From assembly GCA_008638375.1 (NCBI GenBank), contig CM018046.1, forward strand, positions 40,973,706-41,037,705: a stretch of DNA of 64,000 nucleotides, written 5' to 3'. The translations under genes were made by a program, and so were the position numbers. The DNA comes from Nyssa sinensis. Taxonomy: Eukaryota; Streptophyta; Magnoliopsida; Cornales; Nyssaceae. The notes below the pieces were generated by a model. That model did not search any database, was not told the DNA's origin, and saw only the letters and a program-made list of their open reading frames with translations. Of this stretch, positions 45,655-57,600 are shown piece after piece; position 1 is the first letter of the stretch; the number at the start of each line of letters is the position of its first letter.

Positions 45655-48600
45655 GCGATGAGGAAATAGCCTATAAAATGAATCAGAAGCACACCTTATC
45701 CTTGATACCACCAACAGGTAACACTAGACCCCTCAGAGTCATCTCCCCAGTCATTGCTGTATCTGCTCTTACTTTTCTCTGACTGAACAGTGAAACCAGT
45801 GATGTTACAAGAGTCACACCTGCCGAGGGTCCATCCTTAGGTACAGCGCCAGCAGGAAAATGTATATGAATATCCCGACCCTCCAGCAGATTAATTTCCT
45901 CAGTGGAAGCCAACTTAAGCTCTGCTGCCCTTGATCTTACCTGTATATCAAGGAATGTCTCAAATCAGGAAAAAAAAAAAAAAAACATATGATCTAAACT
46001 CCTAAGGAAAAAACATGGTTCACCTGCCAGCATCTTTTTTACAGGATATCTTTCAATCACACTACAAATAGAAATAATGCAGACAGCTAATGCTATATGA
46101 TGTACATAGGTGTGTTTACAATTCCAAGCCCATAATTCACCAAAATGAAGTCTCAAAAGAATTATGTTCTAAACAGTGGGAGACAGCAATTCTCATAATA
46201 ATCCAAAGTGAACAACTGCATTTGGTGCAATTTCCAAGTACTAATTCTGGAAAAATTTCTCATTCTATAGCACAAAGCTTTAAGTGAGCTATATGAAGTT
46301 TTATCTCGTACTGAGGCTGCAAGAAAGTTGAAAATGTTAAATACCTGGATAATAGAGTTTTATAAATCAACTTAACTCAATAAAGCCTTATTCCAACTAT
46401 TTAGGATCAGCTATATGAATCCCATCCTGCCATGTGACTCTATAGAAAGTTATCCCCTTGGGGCATCTCTGGTTCAAACTTAAATTTAAATTTGAGTCAA
46501 AATCTACAAAAAAAAATATTCTCGAACCCTAGACTCAAACACATACCAAATCTGTTTTTATTCAAACTAAAACCCAAATCTACACCTTACTGTTTATGGA
46601 CTCAAATTTATAATTGTAACTTAACTTGAGTAAGGCCATTGGAGAGCATGAAACTCAAAACCAGCTTTTACTCAAATTTGAAGTTAAATTTGGGTAAAAT
46701 TTTGAGTGACCACTTGTGATGACCTTGTTAAACCATGTGCCATCATATCTTTTTACAATTTCAACCCAAGTTAATTTTGGTCTCCCCCGTTCCGTAGCCC
46801 GACCCTCAACATAAATCATGTCACTCTTTCATATTGGTGCAGTTGCTGGTCTTAGATTTTATTATTCATCTAACGGTAAAAAAAGTAGAAGAGTTTTATC
46901 ATCTCAAGATATTGAGTGAGTGCAGCACAAGTACAAAAAAGTGAGACAGAAATAAGGGAATTGGACCAAGATCCATTTATATTTAATTTAAACAATAACC
47001 GGCGATAAAATTCCATAAACATGGGATACAGGAAATTAGATGGTATAGGTCAGTGGTAAAGCTAAGGAACATCCCTATTTTTCCTTGTACAAGGAAGAAT
47101 GAAGAAGGAAAAAAAAAATTGTTCTCTGACAACGGTACTAGCATCCAAGAATACAACCTCAAGTGTGGCAAATTGTTCAACTTAAATGATATAATTGAGA
47201 ATTTTACCAATAAAAAAATAGAGAATTTTTCCTGAGGAATTACATGATAAAATTGATTTTGTACGTCATTCAACTAAATCCTGCTGAAAGAACATTAATA
47301 TGACCCTCTTATTTGGGAACATATAATTAAATTGCTTACAATTTCAGTTTAGGTCACTCTATGCACAAGAAAGCATAATCTATTCATCAGTAAAGGCCAT
47401 AAGGGCTCTAGATTCTACTTGGTAATTTTTACAGGAGAGTGCAGAAAAGGGCTATTTGGTAATTTAATGACCACAGTTTTATACAGGAGACTGCAGAAAG
47501 GGGCTATAATTAAATAGTTGAGTTCAACTACTAGTGTTCTCTCCTATATTTTGATTACTTCCATATACTTTAAAAATATAAAATAATAAGTTTGAACAGC
47601 TTGTGTCTCGTGTCTAGTGGCTCACAACTTTCCTTGCAAGGGGTAGACCACCTCACCTCTCTCTCCCTTTACAAACCATGTTCATGAATCACAATAGAGT
47701 AGGGAATTAAAAATTTTATGGGGCTTCCATTTGGCATATGAATCAAAACAAACAATATGAAGGCAAAGTTTACCCATGTTAGTGCTATTCGAGCTGATTC
47801 TTTAATCACATCACCAAGTTGGCCAGTTAGATGTAGATCGCCCTTTCCCACCATTGCAGTAGCCTCAACAAACTGAACCTCGCCACCAAAAGCAGTCCAA
47901 ACCAGCCCGACAGAAACCCCAGGAGTTGCAACTCGTTCTGCAGTTTCTTTATCATCATACCTTGGAGGCTGCATTTCATTATAAACAAACTAAACATGAT
48001 CTGCTGACCATTACAAGAAACTCAACCAGATAAATAAGCACCATGCAGACTCCTGAGGCATTCAACGACTGGACAACAACAGATAACTCTATGTGAACTG
48101 TACCCAAACACATTAAGCTACACTTAAAAGTTAGAGAAAAATACTGAAATGTCCTTAAAATAAGATTTTCAATCTAAAAAACCCATGAAATTTTTTTTCC
48201 ATCTAAAAAATCCAAAAAAGAAACTTTTAATACAAAAAAGTCCAATTGTTAACTTCTATCTTAACATTGTTAAAAAATATTATTGATTAGACTAAAATAA
48301 CCTTTAAGATATATTTTACAAAAAAATACTAAATAATTCATAAAATAAATTCTTCAATAAAAAAAGGAACATTTTTTATTTGTCTTGAAGGCCTAAAAAA
48401 AAATTTTTACTTCAAAAATGTTATTATTTTTTTAGATTGAAAAAGTTATTATACATACATGTATATATTAGTATTTTTTTCTAAAATATATTTTGAAGAT
48501 TATATTAGTTTAATCACTAATACTTTTTAACAGTGTTAAGATGGAAATTAACAATTGGACTTTTTTATATTAAATTTTTTTTTTTTGGGTTTTTTAGATA

Positions 48601-51600
48601 GAAAAAATGTATCATGGACTTTTTGGATTGAAAAAATTATTTTAAAGACTCTTTAGTATTTTTTCCTAAAAGTTATCCCCAATTACAATTATTTCAAACA
48701 TAAGCATCGTAATAAGGGGGGGAGGGGGAGGGGGAGGGAATTATACCCCTAATACTTTTTCCAGCATAGCTTCATCCACAACCATAGGTGAGGCAACTTT
48801 GAATGCATTCGATATCTCATGATTGTTAACATCCATTGGAATGACTTCCATTTCTACTTCAGCTGCATCAGCAAGTCTGCTCTCCAGCAGCGGTGCACCA
48901 AGCCGGGGCATATCTTTGCTGAGTGGCATGGCATTATCTTGCTCTGCAACTCTTACAGCTGCTGCACGAGCCAAGGCAGCCAAGTTTCTCTCCAGATTCC
49001 GAACACCGGCTTCTCTAGTGTACCTCTGAATGACAAGTTTCACCATAGCCTAACACAACAGAGGCAAAACCAATAAAATACCATCCATGAGGTGACTGTA
49101 ATAGAACTAATCATATGCAAATATGACAATCAAGATTTTACACCTTGAAACCTACAGCCGCACCAAACAAACCCCAATAAAAATTTTTTGGACTGCAATC
49201 CCTAACTCAACCCACATAGATGCATAATGTGTTTCATCCTTCCAACATAGAAGGAATTGAAAGAAGGAAAAAGGAGGAGAGAGAGAGAGAGAAGGGGGGA
49301 AACAGCTAAACAAACAAAAGATAAAAGACTTCCAACATAGAAGGAATTGAAAGAAGGAAAAAGGAGGAGAGAGAGAGAGAGAAGGGGGGAAACAGCTAAA
49401 CAAACAAAAGATAAAAGACTTCCCACGGCATGAACCTTTTGCAAGTGCAAATGCCTGTGTTCCTTTCATCAAACAATCAATAAATCCTAGAGCTTGTGCC
49501 GTAAATCAGTGCACTCCCAGCATCATGGTAACATTCAATCTTTTTTTTTTTTGATCGGTATGATAACATTGAATCATTGTTTTCATGGTTTAAAGTTTAA
49601 ACTTTTGTCCCAAAACTATTAATAACCCAAGTTGTAATAGCACAGAATCCATTTTGTGTTCACATTCTTTCCTAACCCATAAAAGAAATTTCAATAGAAA
49701 GGAGAATAAGTAAATGGCAGCAAGTGAGGATTTAGTTGATAATTTGGCTAATCAAAGAGCTGGTGTATGACCATAAAATGATACCTAACCTTACAGACTC
49801 CCTATAATGCAGAATCCAGAAAGCCCCTAAACCATAGAAGAAGCCAAAAACTTTCTCCATGGAATGATTGAACAGTTAGCCATCAGTGTTAATGTCTAAA
49901 GCATGCAAATTTAATGAAGCAATAACAAGTGAGTGTTTCAACTGTTTCCGACCATAACAGAACAGTTTGCAGCCCCTTTGGAAAAATTACAGGCTAATGT
50001 GGGGACTTTTGCCTGCATCAATATATGCGATTTACTATCAGTAAGTGAGAAAAAATAAGGTAGTCACAAAGTTTTCATCCTCCAAGTTAGAATACCAAGC
50101 ACTGCATGTGTCCCACCCAATAATCTATTAGAATGCAAATAGAGCCATCAAAGAAAGACCAAGCAGCAATAATATAAATACAGATAAATAAACAAATTGA
50201 CTGTCAATCAAAGAGAGAACGCAACCAGTATTCGGTATTGGCTGTCGTACAGAATTGATTGTTAGTCTATAATTTGAGAGGATGGAAATAAATCAATAGC
50301 CTTTTCCAAGTGGCACAATGCCAAGATGGAAGTTTCTTAGAAATTTGACTCCACTAGTTGTCCTTTATTAAGATTTCAAACTCAATACCTCAGGAATTCG
50401 AATGAACTCAGAACTCAAGCCATGCTGATCCAGAACTCGTGGAATTAAATGCCGCATCGCTATTCTAAGCTTTTCTTCAGGTGTGTATCCAGGCAGTTCA
50501 ATGACTTCCATCCTGTCTAACAGTGGTGGAGGAATAGGTTGTACTCTATTTGCAGTTGCCACAAAAATCACCTTCGAAAGGTCGAATGGGACATTTAAAT
50601 AGCTGTGGAACTTCAATTAAGGAATCAATTTGCGTATATTTACATTCATAAGATTGATAAGAAGCTATAGAAATTAACTGATACATGCACTTCTATATGT
50701 GAGTTAACTTGAAAAATCTATGAAATGTATACAAAGTAATGGCAGCCGTGGAACTTCCATTAAGGAATCACTTTGGATATATTTACGTTCATAAGATTGA
50801 TATGAAGCTATTGAAATTAACTGATACATACACTTCAATATGTGAGTTAACTTGAAATATCTATGAAATGTATACAAAGTAATGGCAGAACATGTTATGA
50901 TTGATATACGCTTATACATCATCTGAAAATATTAAAAACCATGTCCAAACTAAACAATCTCTGCTGAAACATAGACAGGTAACATAAAGGGTTAAATTTT
51001 AGAATTGAATTATCCAACGGCAAATTCAACAACCAGATATATAGATTCTTGAGCCAAACACCGAAGTCAAGAGCCATAACAATGGTCGAATGAAAAACAC
51101 TAAAACCTCACTAAGAAAAAGGCAATATATAGACAGCAACGATCATGTGAACGTGCAGGTAGAAAAGGATTTAAATTCGAACCAAAAAAATTAATAATAA
51201 ATAGTAAGCAAATGTTGAATGGCATGACTGAAGAATAAGTGGGATGGTCATAAGTCAAATTCAAAGTATGCAAAACAAAACTCATTGTTAAAAGAGTCTC
51301 CATTAGTCTTGCGTAAAGAATTGTTGGTTTATAACAACTAATATGATAATTCCCTGAAATACAGCCCGAAGGAAACAGGATACTGATCATTGAAAGTTTT
51401 GTTCTGTTCAGGGTCAAGAACCTCCAGTAATGCTGAAGCCGGATCCCCACGAACATCAGAACCTGTCTTGTCAATCTCGTCCAGAAGCATAACTGGATTG
51501 CAAACAGCTACTTTCTAAAATTCGAAACATAAAAGAAAAATTTTAGTCCCCCCTCCAAAAACTAGAAGTCTTCAGAATGCTTAATAGAATACACAACAAG

Positions 51601-54600
51601 GTTCAATATATGCCAGTTAAAGCAATGTTCAGGTTTGAATGCATGTTTGCTTAGCCAAATGAAGGCAGCAAGATCCATATCAATGATCCCACAAAGAAGA
51701 TAATCAATTTCAAAGTCAACTAGATGATCCTAATTTATGACCTGTGGATTCAATTTTCTGAAGAACATAAAGTTGTTGTTGTCAGATGAAATATCCAATA
51801 GATTTTTGATAAATAAAGTATAATTTCATTAAAAACACCCGAGAGAAATATCCAATAGATATATGGCTAAAAATGTAAAATTTTCCAACCAAGTCATTTT
51901 CAAAAATTTATATTGAGACCCAATAATGCTAAGCTATAAGGCATCCAATGGAACAACCTAGAGACAGCTATGCTGTACTAGTGTACTTATACCATGAAGA
52001 GGATAATTCAAGAGAATATCCTAATTATCTAAAATAGTAATAAATAAATGTGCCTGGTTGGTTTTACAGATGCTTGCATGAACACAGTAACAGCAATACC
52101 AATACTGCACCAGCAACTCCCACTTCAGCCTTCTTATATCCAAAAAAATATGTGCCACACCCTTTCCGCACACATCCAGAAGGTAGAAGCTCGTTCTAAA
52201 AGTGTCCCACAACAAGATATATCACACCAAAAACTATCCAATTAAATATTCATATATTCCCACTCATTCACTCTGAATGAGCCTTTCTATTAATTGGTAG
52301 GGGTTTGTGTGTGTGTGACTGCACAGCTTTTGGGGAGAGGAAGAGGAATACTTTTCGACCACCGAATGTACATGCAAGGAGCCAAGATCTCCACTATAAG
52401 ATTAATCTAAAGCCCTTGCATGTCATTCTATGTAAATGCTTTAGTACAGGTTTTAGACTTTCTTGACCTCCTAATTCTAAGAATACAGATCAACCATATA
52501 ATCAAGCAAACATCAAATAATTAACCATAATTCTGGTGCAAGGTTCAATCATTAACACCAGTTTTGACCTTTAACCCATCAATAAGACGCCCCGGCATGC
52601 TTCCAATATATGTCCTCCTATGCCCTCTGATATCAGCCTCATCCTTAACACCACCAAGCGATATGCGTACAAACTTTCTGCCCAGAGCAGCAGCAATGGA
52701 TGATGCCAAAGATGTTTTTCCAACCCCTGGTGGGCCAACAAAGCACAACACTGGGCCTCTTGCATCTGGTTTGAGCTGAAAAGAAGATAGTTCAAATCAA
52801 AATTACATTAGATTTCAACAGTCAACCTTGGAATGCATTCAAATCAACAAGAACTAGACAATTCGTCAACCTTGCGGACAGCTAAATATTCAATTATCCG
52901 CTGCTTGACCTTGACTAAGCCATAGTGGTCGTTGTCCAGGTGCTCTTTTGCAGCCCTCAAGTCCAATTCACGCTCTTCACTGACTGTCTGCCAGGGTAGA
53001 TCAGCAAGAAGCTCCAGGTAAACACGAGAGCTATTGTATCCAGGTTGCTGAGGTTGCATTTTTTTAAGTCTCCTGATATAAGAATTTGCATTAGAAATTA
53101 AAAAGAAAGCCACACTTGATTCTAAAACTTAGAAATTAGAATAATGCATTTGACCAAAGCACTGAGAACTGTGAATATCAGCTTGAAGTTTGTCATAGAA
53201 CAAATCTTCAGCACAAATCTCTCACAAAGTGAATAATCACCAAAAAGACAGTGGGGGTCTTATTAATGAATAATGATGCAATATCTCACAGCTGAACTAC
53301 TAATTATCAGCAATTAAATGTAACAGGGTTCAAAAAGTACAAAAACTACATTTTGAACAGAGCTTCGTATTGAATTTAGGATTAGTAGTGAGAATCTTAA
53401 TTCAGGAAGGGTGCGAGAAATGTGGAATGAAATTGTAGCAAATGCAAGATAATGAATTAATTTATAACAAGAATAACCTAAGAAACTGGTCCTTCCCTAC
53501 TCCATATATAAGGGCTTTAAACCTCTCTCGAGCCTCCATTTTTCTTTAAAAAAAATTCAATGTGAAATGCACTAACATGTATGCATATAGGGTACTAAGA
53601 AAACACCACTTGTGGCACAACTCTCACCATAGTACTAGAGTTCCGTTACCAAATTACTTGGAATTGAAGAACCATACAACTCATTATTTGTCCACAATTC
53701 AGAACCATGAATTGTCAAAAAAAATTAATGATATATGATTTGTAGGGCGCTGTTCATCTACACAAGGAGAGACAGGAACTTTTTAACACAACAAGGTCAA
53801 CAGCCACAACAGGTCCTTGCTTACATGGGTCTGCCAAATGGCTCCTTTGTGTCAATGGTGGATTAACAAGCAGAAAAGGAACCGAAGATCATTTGAAGGG
53901 GTTGAGTCCCCCACCTGAGAACTCAAGGCTTCTTTGCGGAGCTCTTTTTATTTTAGAATTACAGGACGTTCTCCATTGTCTATATATATTTTGCAACTTT
54001 CTTGAGCAATATGAGTATAATTAGTGCCTCCTTGTACATGGGCGCACCCCGTGGTGCTATTGATGAATTACATTTACTTACAAAAAAAAAATAGGTTTTT
54101 ATTTTTTTGGATCAGTCAAAAATAGGTACCTGTTTATAAAAGAGTATTACTTTACTAATGTGCAGAACAAGCAGCCAATTCTACCTTCTGGTTACAAAAC
54201 TTGCACTAAAAAATAACTCTCCAATATTTCTCTATACTTCTTCCAAAATGCATACAAAAACCCAAACAAAGATAAATTTGTGTAAAAAATTAATTTCACA
54301 AATACATAACTACATATACTTGTTACTGTTTCTGACAGCATTCCCATGTCCAACACCTGTCCTTGTCAGTGTGCAAGGTGTCTCCAGCATTCACAAATCA
54401 TCAATAATTGTGTAATATAATGTTAATTTTTACTTATCAAAAAAAAAAATTAATGTTAAATTTTACTAGACTAAAACATGGTAACAATCTATGAAGCATG
54501 GACATAGTTATGGGCTTATAAACATGCCGATATGACAAATTCTCAATAATAGGATACATCAAGGACACCACAACATATCTATATATAGGTTTTTTCTCTT

Positions 54601-57600
54601 GAGAAGTAAATAAATTTGTATTAAAATAGCGCCCAAGGGGGGTGAACCCAACAATACAAAAGAACATACATCTACAGCCTTAAAAACCCAAAAAATCTAC
54701 AAATGACCCTACATTCAAAGGGTAGCAAACGAAAGACGTAAAAAGGAATCCTTCAAAATAAAGGAAGGTTTTTCATTCCCCTCAAAAACTAGACTATTGT
54801 GCTCTCTCCATAAACTCCACAGCAAACAATGAGGCACCATCCTCCATACCCCTTTAATCCCCTTGCTACCCAAACACCTGCCTGACAAAAGAACACCTCC
54901 TTCAAACTAACCAGCATCACCCATGAATGCCCAAAAATACACATAACCAGATTCCACAAGTCACTAGCCACTGTACAATGAATCAGATGATGATCAACCG
55001 ACTCCATCCTTTTCTTACACATGTGACATCTACTAGCCAGCTGAAAACCCCTCTTCTGAAGGTTGTCTGCTGTCAAAATAGCACCCCCTAAAGCCACCGA
55101 AGAAAGAAAAAAAAAAGCAACCTTTGAAGGAACTCCATGCTACCAAATCATCTTCCATGGGAACTGACCTCCCCTCTTTTCTACCAACTCCAGATAGAAT
55201 GACCCACAAGGGTCATCCAAAGTCCACCACATGAAATTATCCTTTTTCATGAAGGATAGGAGTAGCCTCTTCTCTGGAAGGAAATTCAAAAAGTAAATAC
55301 GCCCCACGCATATCAATCACTTTCACCCCTGCCGATACCTTCCAGTGCTGGTCCACCCACCGTTGCACACTACTTCTCTCTGGAACTTCCATCTGCAGAG
55401 CACCTATGCGACCTACCAGTCACCGCTGCAAAAACTCCAGTCTATCGTTGCAATCCTTCACCTCCACTCTCACATCCTCCCACTCCCCATTGCGACCTTG
55501 CTCCACCTGCACAAACGATTCTGGCCAACCCTTAACAGATGCAACATCCTTGTAAGTCACTCCAGCCTTTAGTCTACTCAGCTGAGATAAGCCCATTCGC
55601 CTAAAAGCACTTGCCGCCGACAGCCACCTATTCCACTCGTCCACCACCGGAATGTACAAATTTCGACGGCTCTCACCAACCCTAGACTCAACCTTCATGC
55701 AACTCCCTCCAGCATTTAAACAACACCACAACCAGAGGCTCCTTACCTTTACCATGGACTGCCCTAGGAAATACCATTCTCTTCTCCTTTGACAATTCTT
55801 CCAGAACGTTACGCATCCATTCAAGCTCCAAGCAGGTCAACCATGCCCTCCAAACCACATTCAATCCTTTCTCTGTGATTCCCAACCTCCTCTACCCTCA
55901 TCAGAAACTTCATAGGACTTATCACCAAAATAAGCCACCATCAACTCTCCTTGATGGTCTTTTTTCCTTCCTTTTATTTCTATACGGGTATTTACGTATG
56001 AACGGATATATAAATTTAAAAGATAATTATTTTTTATGATATTGTATACACATTACAACAAATAATTCCTTTAATGAATCTATTTTAAGTTTCTAGTTTA
56101 TAATATTAATATGTGAGAAAAATGGGGATTATATTGCATAGATATGGACTTGGAACCAAATTCAACATGATTTACCTTCAGGCTTCATTATACCTCAATT
56201 CTTATTTTCTAAGAAACAATTCAAGTACTTAAAATCTTTGTTTATATTAGAGATTGCACAATTTAATGTTCATGAAGTATTAGAAGTGTCTTAGAGATCA
56301 TCTCCCTCTTGCAAGCGGTTCAAAATATGAATCCACCTTTAGAAGCACTCATCACAGGCTTTAGACGAGAAGTTGGAGTCCAGTTTCCGAGAATTATCAG
56401 ATTCAGTTCGGATTTAAAATATACAGTGTGTGTGTGTTTGTATAATATTTTTTACAAGTAACCGTAAAGATATATTATAAACAAGAACGCCAAGGGCCGC
56501 AACCCACATACAAAAGAACAAAGAGCTATATATACTCCTCAATACAATAAAGCTCTCCCAAATAATCCAAAAAAGAATACAGCGATGTGGGATATTTCGA
56601 GGAGTATCAGTCACATATCTGCAAGGATCCTGAGGAGTACCAGTATCAATACAGATATGACACCCTACCTCTAAGAAGGATCAGTGCTTTAAAGATAACA
56701 ATTAATGATTTTATCTGCCACACTGAAGAACATGATCTAAATAGTCTTTGCAAGATTATCAAATTTTGTTACTGTGTTTGCAATATATTTGTTATACCTT
56801 AGTTCCCTCTGTGCATGCTTCCAGATATTTGGAGGCATTCCTGCACTTTGCATCTTCCTTTCCAGGGCAGCCACATCATCCTCATCATCATCATTGTCAC
56901 CAAGCTCTTCTTTTATAGCCCTCATCTGTAATATATTCCAAATGGAGTGGACCAAAAGAAAAGATATAATTCAGATAGGTCTAAAATTAGATAATGCCAG
57001 ATATGAACATTTCAGTAACCGGTTATCAGTTCTCTCTAACTCTGACAAAGAAAATTTGTAAGGAAAGACGCAATTGCGGAAAGGTCTAGCTTCGAATATT
57101 CTGAACATGCATATAAACATTAGGAATAATCTATTTTGTAGTGAGTATACAATATTTGCATGATGCACGACATGTAGGCTTCAAATGTAAGGAGAATTTA
57201 ATTGAATTTGAGTTTATATGCATCTCGCAATTGGATGTCCGAGGCTTAAGAAATATGAGCTGAAAAGACTGCACCTTAAGAAGTTTTCTTAAGCTTCTCC
57301 CCCGGACAGTCCTAAAAGCTCACATACACTTACAGTCCTGAGGAAGGATCTCTAGCGGATGTTAGAAAGCAAACCTGCTGACGGAGAAGAAATTCTTTCT
57401 GTGACTTGGACAGCTGTCCCTCAACCTTTTGTGTAATCTTCTCTGCCACACGAATTGACTGTTACAAGTAAACAGTAGTTAACATGACTCATAACTCCAT
57501 AATGGCCAGAAAAAACAAAAGTAAGGTATATATATCCTCCATTTAATCCATATATTACCTGCAAATGCCTGTCAACTAACTCAGTAGCTTTTGAAAGCCT

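Larger units (their letters stand above)
53073..56797 (-). other. Large LON2 intron with LINE insertions
   Basis: 3.7 kb between the linker exons. It contains the LINE pieces listed separately (53930-54090, 54589-55950, 56445-56585). The remainder (53100-53900, 54100-54580, 55960-56440) shows nothing recognisable. Confidence 0.8.

Noticed and set aside
49152..49472. Minus-strand frames with repeated [17 protein letters not shown]
   Set aside because: By-product of the 90-bp tandem duplication with GA runs inside a LON2 intron.
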